From Tetmemena sp. SeJ-2015 (taxonomy: Eukaryota > Ciliophora > Spirotrichea > Sporadotrichida > Oxytrichidae), in contig JAJKFJ010021871.1 in assembly GCA_027382625.1 (NCBI GenBank), positions 1 through 64,000 of the forward strand: DNA of 64,000 bases, in the 5' to 3' direction. The notes under the pieces were generated by a model that made no database searches, was not told the origin of the DNA, and saw only the letters and a list, made by a program, of their open reading frames with translations. The position numbers were made by a program, and so were the translations under genes. The number at the start of each line of letters is the position of its first letter. Position 1 is the first letter of the stretch. Positions 1 to 13,200 of the stretch are shown in pieces.

Positions 1-500
1 TAATCAATCTTGGATCTTGAGGTTCCATGCTCTGCTTGATTGTAGAGCCACTCCCCAAATGAAGAAGCTGGATCACCTCAGGCTGTCCAGAGTAACATTT
101 CAGGATTGTGTTTCGCTAAATACAGGGCCACAGCACTGGAAGCCCTAGCGTTCTGTTTTCAGATTGCTGATTGATGTCTCCCATCTTGAGTGTTGTTAAT
201 CCCCAGAGACGGCAATCTTGGATTTCCCGCATGATCTTGAGCGCGCCTATAAATTTATTAGAGTTACAGAATGAGGAAGGGACATTGGCTTTCCGCAAGC
301 GGAAACCGTAGAACAATCAGCCTTGGTGAGCTGAGGAGTATGATATTATCGAGCCTCAACCAGGGCCCCTAACCACTTTCCACTGTGGTGCTTTATTAGA
401 TCTCAATCAATTTCCCCACTAAGGAGCGCTACTTTCCAAGGATCATTGATCCTCAGAGCTTGCTTTGCTAACTTTGAATCCCAACCTCTCTGAGTAGAGA
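1..500 (-). CDS. possible 3' part of an unrecognised gene running off the left edge
   Basis: Read on the minus strand with TAA/TAG as Gln, this stretch gives protein-like segments in alternating frames. One holds WDSKLAKQALRIND (about 470-420), another TPQLTKADCSTVSACGK (about 335-285), and a third runs with no TGA from about 316 to the window edge. GC is higher than in the DNA to its right, as in the other genes here. The frame changes would fit IESs, but I could not place clear pointers. I do not recognise a family, and its start and stop are outside or unclear. Confidence 0.33.
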
Positions 501-1346
501 TTGGAACTGAGTTTGGAAATTTATATTATTATTAACCTAATCGCTGCCTGCTTATTAAGGTAAATTCGCTTAATGCTCTGAATATTTAATTTGAGATCTG
601 TGTCTATTAAAGCAATAGTTAATTAATTGTTACTTTCACCAAAATATGTTTAAAAAAATTATAAACAGGATTAAAGTCCCCTTTAAAAAACAATAATGCT
701 GAAAGATGAATTTAAAATTTAATATTTTTGTAAATTTATTAGCTTGGAAAATTTCCCCTCTCAAAGTTTTATTTACATGGATGGCAGTCTCGAAATAATT
801 ATCGAAGCTGGTCAAGCACTCTTATTGAAACAGTTGAAATGTCAAAAGCATTTTATTTTTTAAGCTACAAATATCGAGTTTCATTCATCTTTTCTCCTAC
901 ATATTTAAATATGCAAAAAATATTTAAAATATACCTTTTCATGAATTATAATTCAAAAGAGAGAATTATTAAATTTAGAAAGCAGACTTTCATTTCTCTA
1001 ATCAATGAAAGAAGAAATGAAATTTTGTATAAAAACAAATTTCATATTTGTTCATACCACAATCAAAAGATGTATAAAATTTAATATAATAAATTTTGAT
1101 AAAACACAATTATCTATTCATTATAAGTTTAAATATTTATAGTGAGATGGGGTTATCCATTTAAAGCTAATCAAACAATCCATTATGTTTAAGCTTAAAC
1201 TGATATATATATTTGAAATTTTAAGACTCGTTCGAGGAAATTTTTCTCTTCCTGAAAATTGGCAAAGCCTTTAAATGCCTCTATATTAATTATGACTTAA
1301 GATGTAAATTTAGGAAGAATCAGGATGTTGAAATTATTGATTACCT
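501..1346. other. AT-rich non-genic stretch
   Basis: Very AT-rich sequence with short open frames of low-complexity Lys/Asn/Ile composition. I see no conserved motif, repeat or RNA gene in it. Confidence 0.5.
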
Positions 1347-1887
1347 ATATTTTAATAGTAGCGTTGAATTCGCAAGATTTTTTTTAAAGAAACGAGACTG
1401 TTGAGGAAAACGTTGGAGGAGAGCAGGCTGAGTTTCGTGATGTAGGGACACTTTGTTTAGTGGCAGTTTGATATATCTGTTTCCAACCTAGTTCAAATTT
1501 AATGGGTTGAGTGAATTAATTGAAATTACGCCTTATTTAGTTTAAATCACACTTTCAGATTTTCAGTTTAGACTATTGGAACATTTTTTACGCACTAATA
1601 AAATCAGGAATACGCTTTTAATTCACACATTGTAAAATTCCCACTAAAATGGTGCAATAGTCTAAACTGAAAATCTGAAAGTGTGATTTAAATTAAATAA
1701 GGCGTAATTTCAATTAATTCACTCAACCCATTAAATTTGAACTAGGTTGGAAACAGATATATCAAACTGCCACTAAACCAAGTGTCCCTACACCAGCAAA
1801 CTCAGCCTGCTCTCCTCCAACGTTTCTCAACAGTCTCGTTTCTTTAAAAAAAAAACTTGCGAATTCAACGCTACTATTGCAATATCT
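1347..1887. repeat. foldback (long inverted repeat) element
   Basis: Two arms of about 240 bp (about 1347-1589 and 1646-1887) are near-perfect reverse complements. Examples are AGTAGCGTTGAATTCGCAAG at the left against CTTGCGAATTCAACGCTACT at the right, and CAGATTTTCAGTTTAGACTA against TAGTCTAAACTGAAAATCTG near the centre. They are separated by a loop of about 56 bp that does not pair. A few mismatches and a length difference in an A/T run show that the arms have diverged slightly. No ORF lies inside. It looks like a non-autonomous foldback/MITE element; I did not find a convincing target-site duplication. Confidence 0.85.
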
Positions 1888-2004
1888 TCCATTGAGGAAT
1901 TTTAAGAGTTTCTTACCTGATTTCTCTATCCAAAATCAAATGTTTAATACAGTAAAAATCTTTATAAAATTATTTTAAAATAACTTTTTCTAAAAATTTT
2001 CCTC

Positions 2005-2933
2005 ACTTTTATAGTTTTTATTCACAGGCAAGTTTAGATTTAAGGAAAATCCAAATAAAAAGTCTTCTATTAAGAACGAAAAACTGAAGAATTTAATAAC
2101 CAAGATTAATCTTTTCCTTTAATCTAAAATAGAAAAAGAAGACATCGATATACTGTTATAGAGTAATAAAAACACAAATTTCAAAGACATTTCAAAAAAG
2201 AAATTATAAACTAATTTTTTGGAAAATCAACTATTCGTGAATTTGTGGAATAGCTACTCTAAAAATCCCGAGATTGAATGGGTTTAAGAGTCTGAAGCTA
2301 CATTTATTATAGTTCAGAATCAAATTTAAATTAGTGATTGGTTAAATAATAAAAGTTGCATCATTAAGGCAGTTTAAAGTGGCTTAAATATCACTGATCT
2401 CTAGCTTGCTCGATAGATTGTAAAAATAATATGAGTTCCTTCTTTAATCTTTTCAACAACACCCTTCAGTAGCGAGATTTGATATGTGTACTCAATAATA
2501 TTCCACATAATAAACAAATGAAAAATTTTGTGTCTATACGAATTAAAAAATCTTAAATTCTTTTGTATAGTTTCGAAAAGGTCAAATAATTATTTAAATT
2601 GGTCACACTTCAAATAATTTTTCCATTTTAATTTAATATATAATTTATTTCTCTTTTTTATTAAATTCTCAGCCATATTTAACTATAGCTCGTAAAATAT
2701 AATAACACATACAGCATCACTCTACTATTTGCTAGATCAAATTTATTGATTATAATTCTTTGATTTTAATTTTTGCATATTTTTAGAAGATCTCTTTTGA
2801 CATTGAAGATAAAGACAACTAAGTTTTCTAAGGCAGGCTGCAACTACCTTAAAGTATATAAGTTTACTTCCCACCTGTGAGAAGCAACAAACCCTTAGGA
2901 AGACCTCATAAAACTTTAATAAGCAAAGCTTGA
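2005..2933 (+). CDS. hypothetical protein, visible only with TAA/TAG = Gln
   Basis: With the ciliate code the plus strand is open over three segments. They are about 2005-2435 (including NPEIEWVQESEATFIIVQ), about 2453-2600 (QQRDLICVLNNIPHNKQM) and about 2787-2933, ending GRPHKTLISKA followed by TGA. The frame changes between segments would be IESs or introns. The amino-acid mix (Trp, Pro, acidic residues) is more protein-like than the flanking AT-rich DNA, and the last segment is especially convincing. I recognise no domain. The start is not defined; the first good codons follow a CAG at about 2028. Confidence 0.42.
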
Positions 2934-3791
2934 ATTTTCTCTTCTATTCTTAGAAGTAGAGTTCATACCAAAATATTTTTTTAAGATTTTTTTAGTTAGC
3001 ACTTTTACAAAAATAGAGCTTAGCTTTGGAATAAAAACAACTTCACTGAAGTTTTATTTTTTTCTGGTCAGTTTTTGCTCTAATATAAGTAGTAGTCGAA
3101 GTAGGAGTAGTTATTTCATAGAAAGTAGAAACTTATTTAGAATATTTTATAATTTTGAATTAAAATTAGTAGTTAATTTTGGAACATGGGTGGAAAAATA
3201 AATCAATCTTTCTTTCAATTCACTATAATTCACATTACAGAAAATATCTATTCAGATAATTTGTCAAAATATTTATAAGAGATGATATAAAATTATAACA
3301 AATATATTTAAAAATGAAGAAACATCAATCTTCTTCATTTATCCCTCATCTTATTGGAGAATAGTCGAATGAGAATTATTTCTATTTGAAAAATAAGTTC
3401 AGTTGAACAGATTAAACTTATTTATTATAAAAATTATAAATATTTATAACTGTTAATTTATGATATTTATGACAAGTGAATGTGTCAACTCAAATATTAA
3501 ATTCTGAATAGGAAAAGAGCAATAGTCAAATTATTTATTAAAATTAGATTACACCATGACTCTAGTTTCAATATAAAAAGATGATATTTTTATAATGCAA
3601 TTTCGATTATAGATTATTATAATATTTTTTAACTGAAGATAAATATATCATTTAGAAATATTATCTTGCAAAAATTTAAAATCGCATTTTATTCTATTGA
3701 TGGATAAAGAAAATAGTTTTAAGAAATATGTATAGAAGTAATTATGTTAATTCTTAAATCCCTACTAAGAATAGAAACTTCAGGTTGAGAA
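2934..3791. other. AT-rich intergenic stretch
   Basis: About 850 bp of very AT-rich DNA between the end of the plus-strand hypothetical gene and the stop of the minus-strand gene. I see no gene, repeat or RNA structure. Confidence 0.5.
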
Positions 3792-5580
3792 TCACGGACC
3801 GTTACCCAAAACAAGACCTGAACCACCTGTCTATCCAAAGAAGATAGGATTTTAATTGGAGCCTCCTCCAGTTTTAGAAAGAGAAGGCAAGCCAGTTCCG
3901 TTGTAGGACTGATCTCCAAACGCACCACCTGATACACCCGGAGCTCCGTTGACTCCTGTAGCCTAGACTGGAGCTTCTTGGAGAACTGGCTATGATGTGA
4001 GCATAATTAATAACAAACCAAGAGGCATATTTGAATGAGAGTGTTATTCAACTGCACTGAGATTCTTGAATGCATTTCTTGGGTGATTCTACTTCTGACC
4101 CACCTCACAATCGCTCTATAACCAGCAGGGATGCTTGCTAAAGATGGCTGAGTTTAAACTACTTGAGTCTTGAGTTGAGAGTACCATTGTGTGAAATTAG
4201 CTATGAAAGGCTAGTATAGCTCAACTAACTCACTCAGAGTCAAGCCATCTATAGAAGGATTGAAACTTTAAATCAGGCTTTGAGTTTAGGCCACAGCTAT
4301 CTACTATGCGGTTTAGTTTGTGCTGAGTTGAGGATTCACAGCTACTGCCTAGCCGCTGAGCTGCTCTAATAAAAGCAACAGATAGGAATAGTAACGCAGC
4401 AACCAGGATTTCAACTGCTGTAGATCTTGAATGTGCATGTCTTGCATCCAAGTTTGCCAAGTCATATTCGTAGTGAGCCACAGCTGCTCCTGCCCTCCAA
4501 AGCCGTACTCATCTACAACTTTGTAGATGTTGTTGCACTTCCCATTCATCAACATAATTATACATAATGGAAACTTAAGCTGATTAAATTTATGGTGATT
4601 AACCAATGTCTCAAGCTGAGTGTATCTAAACATTTAAGATATGCTTTAAAGTGTAATTCCAAATTGGGGAAGAAAAGGCTGTTGCCTTTTATAGAAACCT
4701 GTAATAAGAAGTAGCGTTGGAAGTAAGTTAACTATTAAGAACTATCATCTCTGAACCTCCACAGTCAGTGAACAGATAGCCATACCCAGCTTCAAATACA
4801 TCGCAGCAAATATACGCTCCAGAAGTTGGCTTCACAAAATATCTCGCTATCTATCCCAAAATTAATGATAAATATGTCTTTTGCTCTTAGTAGTTTTAGA
4901 AATTATTTATCACTGCTATATTAAACTATAAAATGTTATTTTAACAACTCTTCTGTAATACTTAATTTTGCTAACAATAAGAAATAAGTATTATATGATT
5001 AGATTAACACATAACTGAGATGTTGCTTTCCTATAAATACATAAATTTACCACTATTAAATTTCTCTCTGTTTTAAAATCAATGCGTAAATTGCTACAAA
5101 ATGAATATGCTTTATGAAATAGAGTAGAATTTACTTTTTATATTAGTTTTGAATGTCTTAAACTTCGAGAGCAAGAATGAACTCATTTATTTTCCTTTAT
5201 TTGAATTGTATTGAATAAAATTTTAAAATTGAATTGTTTCTGACGACACAATTTTGAATGGGAGACTGCACAACTCTAGTTTGGGTGCTAGTTGGAAGCC
5301 CATTAACATCAAAGCATCTGGCCTTGAGAGTTTGGAAATCAGGAAACCACTTGTACTTGCAATTAGGACTGGTAAGTAAAGGACTCTTGGCTGTAGCCAT
5401 GTTGACTGGGTTCATATCGCTTTCAGAGTAAATGCTTGAGAAATTCCCATTCACAAGCTGAGAAGATGAACTCTAGTTAAATTAATAGCGAAGTAGTAAT
5501 TATATTTTGGTAGTTGTTGGGTATATCTTAGGCGAGAATAAGTTGCAGAAGTATGGGTGCAACTAAGTTGAGCTTCAAAA
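3792..5580 (-). CDS. hypothetical protein with Cys-rich and Gly/Asn-rich parts
   Basis: Unrecognised minus-strand gene. Going downstream, the segments are: about 5580-5200 (CKYKWFPDFQTLKARCFDVNG); a gap of AT-rich DNA (about 5190-4880); about 4865-4640 (GAYICCDVFEAGYGYLFTDC); one frame open from 4633 to about 4020 that uses many TAA/TAG as Gln; and a Gly/Asn/Ser-rich tail that ends at TGA (3792-3794). Changes of frame between segments imply several IESs or introns. The paired Cys and the aromatic stretches suggest an extracellular or lumenal protein, but this is inference. The start codon is not fixed; coding-like sequence extends up to about 5580. Confidence 0.5.
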
Positions 5581-5912
5581 ACATTCTTAATATCTTAAAT
5601 TGGTTATATATTTTATCAAGGAATTTCTCTTAGCCTATTTAATAATCATGGGGTTTTATACTCTTAGAAAGCAGTTTATATTAAATAAATGTATTAAATC
5701 TCAACCTTTTTTATAAATAAATAATATGTGGAAATATAAAATATTTGCTTAAAATATTTTTATTTCTTCTATCTTTATCAGGAAGATATTTGTTTAAAAA
5801 TTAAATCTTAATCATCTCTTACTTTGTATAAAAAAGAGATTTCTTTGCTATAATAAAAATGATGGCTTTTACTTTAAATTTTGAGCTTGCGACTGAATGA
5901 AAGAAAATGAGT
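5581..5912. other. AT-rich intergenic stretch
   Basis: No gene or motif seen; low-complexity AT-rich DNA leading to the inverted-repeat element. Confidence 0.5.
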
Positions 5913-5920
5913 ATAAATTC

Positions 5921-6622
5921 GGGGGGGGGCCCTTCCTCGTCATCCACTTTTTTCTTGAAAATATGAAAAATTACGATCTAGCCTAAAATCAGCCAAAAAC
6001 ACCAAATTTTTAGTCCAAATTCAAATTCAAAATGTCTTCCTACTCATATTCTATATCTCTTAGCATGTTTTGAGAACTTGAAGAAAAGAGATTTAAAAAA
6101 TTAAATTGTGATATGAAATGTATCATCTAATTAATAAATTCAATACTTTATAGTATAAGATTCTTATTAAAAAAATTAACTCTATAATTTTATTTTAAAT
6201 CTTAAGAGCTATTGAATCTCTAAATTTTATAGCCAATAAATATTACTCAAAATTTTATATCTAATATATTTTATCATTAAAGAAAATAAGAAGTTTTATT
6301 TTATTATTCCCCAAAGATTTTATAATTAAAAACTAGATATTATTTTAATGATTAAAGCTTATTTGTTAAAAATTATAATAAAATTATTTGATTTTGAAAT
6401 ATTATTTGTTGGTTTCAATAAATAATTTTAAAATCTTTGCAAAAATTTTATTCTTTGAAAAGTTAAAGATAAAATTTTCAAAACAGAATCTAAATAAATA
6501 TTTTAAAAAATTAGTTGAATTTTGAATTTGAATTTTTTCAAAAATTGGTTTTGGCTGATTTTATTTGATCTGATTTTCATATTTTCATGAAAAAAGTGGA
6601 TGACGAGGAAAGGCCCCCCCCC
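5921..6622. mobile_element. 702 bp MITE-like element with ~100 bp TIRs and 8 bp TSD
   Basis: The left end starts with nine G, then a block reading CCTTCCTCGTCATCCACTTT. The right end ends with its inverse and eight C. The inverted arms continue into matching AT-rich sequence to about 6035 on the left and from about 6515 on the right. The 8-mer ATAAATTC occurs directly outside both ends (5913-5920 and 6623-6630), a good target-site duplication. The interior is AT-rich with no transposase-like frame, so this is a non-autonomous element. An 8 bp duplication fits hAT-like and some other DNA transposon classes, so the family is uncertain. Confidence 0.85.
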
Positions 6623-6847
6623 ATAAATTCTTTTTTAGGATGAGCTAAAATATATTTATTTCTTCAAGAATCATTTTATAATAAAAAAGGTGCATTATGA
6701 TGACGAAATAAAAAATCCTATATTCTTTAATATATAATAAAAGCTGAGTGATTAATAAAATAGGAGGATAGACTCCCAGAAAGAGAGAGATTTAGGATTG
6801 ATAAAAATATTTAATAACATAGCTTCGTAGATCTTATATTAAAATGT

Positions 6848-7079
<232 letters not shown>

Positions 7080-7276
7080 GTAAAGTATAAATCATATACT
7101 TCCGTCATCCTTTGAAATCTCAGACACTAATCACACTCCCAAAATATCTTAAAATTCTTGCCCCAAAAATTTTAATCCATATAAATCACTTTTAACAAAA
7201 AAATCAGTTAAAATTTGAGTATGCGAGTCCAGTCCTCACATCCAAACTCAAAGCAATAATTATTGTTTTTAAAAAG

Positions 7277-10200
7277 ATGATTATATTAATTTTGGAAACA
7301 TCTTTTTTAATTATAAAGCTACAGAGCATCATATCTGTGTGTGTAGTTCTCTTGAGTTTACTCTCACCAGTTGAATGCCTGTTTGGTGCGTCAGAGAGTA
7401 GGAACTGCCTATCGAATTATCCTATAACATTGGGTGGGGACTCCGCGATAATAAAAGTTGCTAAAATTTATTCCTTCGATATCGATGACATGTCCAATTT
7501 AGCAGCCGCTGGTTATGCTTAAGAAGCTGTCAACCTTGTCTAGTATGGACTTATTTCTTACTTTCAAGGGGGCGACACTCTTCGCTGGCAGTACAAAATT
7601 ACTTCGTCTGACTACTAGTATCTCAATTAAGAAATAATCAATGAAATATTGGTATCCAAATATTATACAAATGAGAAAAAATATTAATGGGGCCAGTCCA
7701 GATATAATAGTAGTCCTCGACAAGAGATATAATATTTAAGTTATCAAAAGTAAAGATAAAAAGTTAATAAATTTTCTTTATTCTTACATAAAATTAAGGG
7801 AATTGGTGTATTTTATAATTTGTTCTTTTAGCTTATAGTTGTGAATTAGCTCAAATTTTAAAGTAATTTTATAGGTTGTAATTTCGAGAATTTCGAAGGT
7901 TTAATTTATAATTACGCTATTACAAGATAGAATCGATATCTTGTCTTTAGCAGCAATGGAAATTTGCTGTACGCGTTCCTTGACTCAACAGTAGTCAGTA
8001 GTAATATTGGTGCTCTGGCTTACACTTCTCAACTATCTACATTTTATTCTTCAGGTGGAGATCTCTACATTTGTGGTCAGTCAGACTATGATAGGAAGGT
8101 TAACTTATACAAAGTAATCATGAACTCTAGCTCTTCCTTCTAATCTTCTAAGCACTTGAATTATGGTGTCGCGTCTTAAATTTTTAATCTAAATTAAGAT
8201 CGATTTTAAAAAGTCCCTTTGCACTTTTCTAACCCTAGATTCTACTGAAAGCTAGATGATAACAGCGGGATTTGCAGACAATAAGCTTACACTCGGATTC
8301 TACGATAATACTCAAGCATCGTTTTCGACTCAGAGAGAGCTTAGTTTCCCTATCGATAGTTTATTGGCAAACTCTCAGGCCTCTAACGACAAACTACTCA
8401 TGAGTCTAATAGAAGCTACAGGATCTAAGCAAGTTCCATATAAAATAAATTTAACACTGATTCAGAATAAATCAAGTTTTTGGTTGCACAAATACCAAAA
8501 TCTCAGGGCAAAATAGACTTCTAATCTTGAATTATGAATACACGTCATCCTCATAGAATCATTTTAGAGAATTTATCCAACTTTGTTTTAATTTACAATT
8601 TTTCATTTCTTTATCTCTGGGTCTGGTCTAAATTGCGTAAATATCCAGGCTTACTCACTCACATAATTGGCAGTGATAATTCAAACTACTTCAGCTCCCA
8701 CTTTTAGCACGAGCGTTTTAACCATAACAGTTTTTATTTAAAACAAAAACTTTTAAAAAATGATTAGTATCTGGATCAACATATTCAGCCAGTCAATAAT
8801 AAGTTTAGGCCTCAGATATTTGAATCTTTATAAATTAAATTTAAAGACATTTATAATATTGGCACCACAATCAATCCAAAGATATTTAGCAGCTTCAGTT
8901 CAACCCTCCTAAAGAGAGTGAACTAAAATAACGCCTACTACTCTTTTCTCTACACAGATGGGACGACCTCAGGCGCTATGATTTACTCATTTGACTATTT
9001 AAATACCAATTCATAGTTGATATTTATTTGGAGGAAATCTAACTATTGAATAAATATAACTATCTTTATAACGATATAAAGCCTTGGATAAAGTTTAATG
9101 ATTCTTATTTATGATTGTATATTTTGACACTTATTAGCAATGTAGTACGAGCTAGATAACAATAACTTCTTCAAGTATATCGGCCTTAAAAATAAATATT
9201 TTTGTGTCTTAGCATTCACTCCTACTGTTAGTCCTTATAATTTTGCAGCATACAATCCTAGCACCTAATACATATATCCCTATAACTTTGCTCAAGAATC
9301 TGTCGCTTTTCAGTTATAAATACTAATTATTTTATTGACTTTCTAAAAACTTTTGTAGCATAAATATTAACCACAACATTGAGTTATGGAAGTCTGAATA
9401 CTATATGGAAAAGTAAGTTATAAACTAGTTAAACACCCAAATTAAATGAAAGGTTAATTTTAAATTCACTCCAACGGATTAAACTTGATTAATTATAAGT
9501 TAAGTTTTGAACGCAAGTTTCTAAAAATACTTTATTTAAATATGTTTGTCGTGCTTATCTTTTAGAAAGCCATGTTCTTTTGTGTGTATGTAAAGAATGG
9601 AGTTTTTCTTTATATTAGTTAAAAGGTTAAATAATATGAGTAGCCATAATATTAATTCTGAGGAATAATTCCTCCTCAGATTGTTTCAAACATTTTGAAA
9701 ATGTTTCACAAAAATTCCTGTGACTTAAAATCTAGGAAAAAAATTTTATCAGTTTTCCATTAAGGCTACTTTAATTTTCGTTTTCTCGTGCTTAATACCG
9801 CAATTATATTTAATATGTAGCATAATAAATATTTAATTTAAACTTGCACGACAATTAGTAATGTTGTTACTATGACGCAATCTACTGTGTCTACTACTAA
9901 AACTTATTAAATAGATGCAATTACGAGAACGGAGCTTACATAGGATAATAGTACGGTTTCTTAACTAGTACAGAATAAGTGCTGAGATTTGTAATTGATT
10001 ATTATTTACATCCCTAAATTTTACTTTACTTTACTTTACGAGAACGGGGACTTCAATAGTTATAATAAAAATATGTTATTTGCTATTTGTTGTTAAACTT
10101 TAGACGCATCTTTATTTCTTCTTGGAAATGATTTGACATGTACTGACCAATAGCTGAAAAAGAAAATAAATACTTTATTTTTAGCGAACTTACTCCTACA

Positions 10201-13200
10201 CTGTATCCTCCTCAACAGCCGCCCCTGGTACTTACACTATTAGCCTGACTGGGTCGCAACTGGCTTTTGATTTCACTTTAATCTAAAATTTCAATATTAG
10301 TTTTAAGTAAATTGTCTAATTTCATAATTTAACTTAAGAAAATCAAAAGTAATAAAATGCAAAAATTCCTGGTAATTAATTGAATTTGGAAGTTTATTAG
10401 TGAATAAGCTAACTCTATACCACCATACTCTTGTAGATGGTAGTCACCTACATGGGAACTAAAACTTTTCCTTATACTTTAACAATTTCAGTCTTAGATT
10501 GCACTTAAACTCTAAGCTTTACACCGCCTACGACAGCAGATTCTTTCAACTACACTTTAGGCAGCGGTGCAAAGACCTTTCACAGCCTCTCCATTTACTA
10601 TTAGTCCTTTGGAATGTGCTTCCACAGTAAGCTATTCAATCAGTTATGTCAATGGAGTTTGGCCAGATTTAGCTACAATTGGATCTCCTAAACTCTAAAA
10701 TAATTCAAATAAGTTATCTTTACAAGTTGCAGGTTTACCTTTAGTACAAATAAATAAATTACTAACATAAGTGATATTCTCTGTTCGGATTATGAAATTA
10801 TATAAAAAATATTTGATAACACTATTATAATATTTTATAATACAAGTGGCTTGGATATGTAGATTATTTATATTTATACCATGAGATAAATAAATATAAT
10901 TAACACCAATTCTGCTTTAGCGGTTGGTGCCTACGAATTCAGTTTAACAGTGTTAAATTCTTTAAATGTAGCAAACTCAGAATCTACAACTTTTACTTTG
11001 ACTATAATAGAGGAGAATAAAGAAGTTCCATGCTTATTCTCCCTCAAGTAAAATGAATCTTCAAACCTATTATGAAGTTCCTCTTGCAACTTAGAAAAAG
11101 ATTAGCTTTGCTGAGCTGAAATTTGAAAACTCTGCAACTATGATGTTGTAATAACCCCACTCTACAATTTCTCTTACTTTATTCATTTTTTTATTATCCT
11201 CTCAAGAATTATATACAATGGCATATCCAAATTTTTGCCTAACTTTATGGAATACTCATCATAGAATTCTTTTTATCTCATTTAAATATTTTATATCAAG
11301 GACCTAGAGTTTTTCTATCTTTACTTTCTCAGCTTCCGATATTGGATCCTACTTTTTTGTGATGCAAGCTGCTCTCACCGAGGGACCTAAATCTTTAATA
11401 ATTCTCTGCTTTTTATTTCTAAATCAACAGATTATTCCTTTTCGTGGACCTTACAGATTATCTCTGATCAAAAGAGCTTGAACTTAAATGCACCAGTATT
11501 CACAGAAGCCTTAGAAGATGTTAAAATGCTTAATTTATTTTTACTGGTTGGAGAGCAAACTAGTTTGAATTTACCAGAAGTTTATGATAAGGAAGGGAGA
11601 TATTTATCAGGTGATAGTTTCCATCCCCAAAGAAATCAGTGTCTTCTGCGCATACAATTAGCAGCAGAGCAGTTTTTAATTCGTCCCTTTTCCAGGAGAT
11701 GAAGGAATATATCAGATCAAGATTTAGCTATAGGACTAAGGAAATCCCAACTTTCGTCCTTCTATGTGCTATAAGTAAATGTCACAAACCTTATCACAGT
11801 TAAAATAAATGCGTTAAGATTATTCTTTCTTCCTACTTTTATTAAATGGGCAAAATGTAACAAAGTCTGTATTACACAGGCAGAGGATATCTCTGAGCTA
11901 ACAAGGTTTTAGACATCCTTCAGTGCCAAAATCAAGCAAATTAGGAATGATGGAAAGATGAAAATTCTACTAAACTAAGACTGGCTCTTCTCTAATCTGA
12001 CAAAGACTTTGCAAACCTAAATATTTCACTTTCATACAAGCCTTATAAACTTCAATAGATGAACAAAATGTCGTGGCAGATTTTAAATTATCAAGCCAAG
12101 TAGGTTGAAATACAGCTAGCATTTGACTTATCCGAAGAGGTGTCTATGAGAGAAGTAATGGATTAGCTCAGCGTTACATTTAAGTTTAAGCTAAATCCCA
12201 ATGGAGGAATGTAAAGGAGGAATTTAGATAGGCAACTTACTTCATTTATGGCCAACAGGAAAACTGACTATGTTCTTTAAACTTATCTACCTCCTCAAAT
12301 TGACCCTAAAGATTATAAAATTTTTATAAAAAATGAATTCAATAGAATTAATATTGGATTAAGCTACGTTAGATGCAGCAGGATCTGCAATATCATCTTC
12401 ATTGACTTATGGTTTGGGATCGAATTTATTTCTCCAATTTTTCATGTCTTAAACTCTTTCAATCCTCTGGTCAGCGATCTTAAATATTAATTTTATTAAT
12501 TAAAAGCTTTTTTAATCAATAACTTGCAACTAATAGTGCATCTCACACTTTATGACCTTAAACTCCCAGCAAACGTGTAATACTTCTTGCTTATGCTCGT
12601 GGATATTTCGAATTTGAATGTGCTCCCATAAGATCCTGAATCTGGTGAGATATTCTCCCAATATACAGATAATCTAGATGACGATGAGCTTTATTTATAT
12701 TTTATGACCAGCAGAACTATAACTTTGATGATGCTTATCAGGCTCAAAAAATATTTTAGTTTAATATATGACACTGATTTTAAAAAAAAATTTGCTCTTG
12801 GATACTAGAACTTGTTATTCACTTCATTTTTCTCTTAATCCTTGCAGCTTCTTGGTTATGGCATTGTAATGATTACTTTTGATAAAATTTTACTGAGAAG
12901 GTTCTTCACCTCTAAAAAGCTCTTAAAAACGAGGATCAGCAAATTTTACACTAACTTTCTGAAGCAGTTCTATTACAGCTTCTTCATCAGAATAATTATA
13001 GAGAGCTATTTCGGGCTCTGTATGCAAACCATCTATGTGATTCTCTATAAAATTTCATTTGACGAGTGGAAACTATTTATCAACACTCTCCTTAGCTTTA
13101 CAATTTCGCCTTTCCTTCTTTTAATACCTCTTCTTGTGCACATCTTTCTTTACAGGAATCGGGAAAAACGAGAAGAGGAAGATTTTGATGAAAAATTCAG

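Noticed and set aside
5921..5929. G-run considered as a telomeric (G4T4/C4A4) sequence
   Set aside because: No T4 or A4 alternation; it is the end of an inverted-repeat element.
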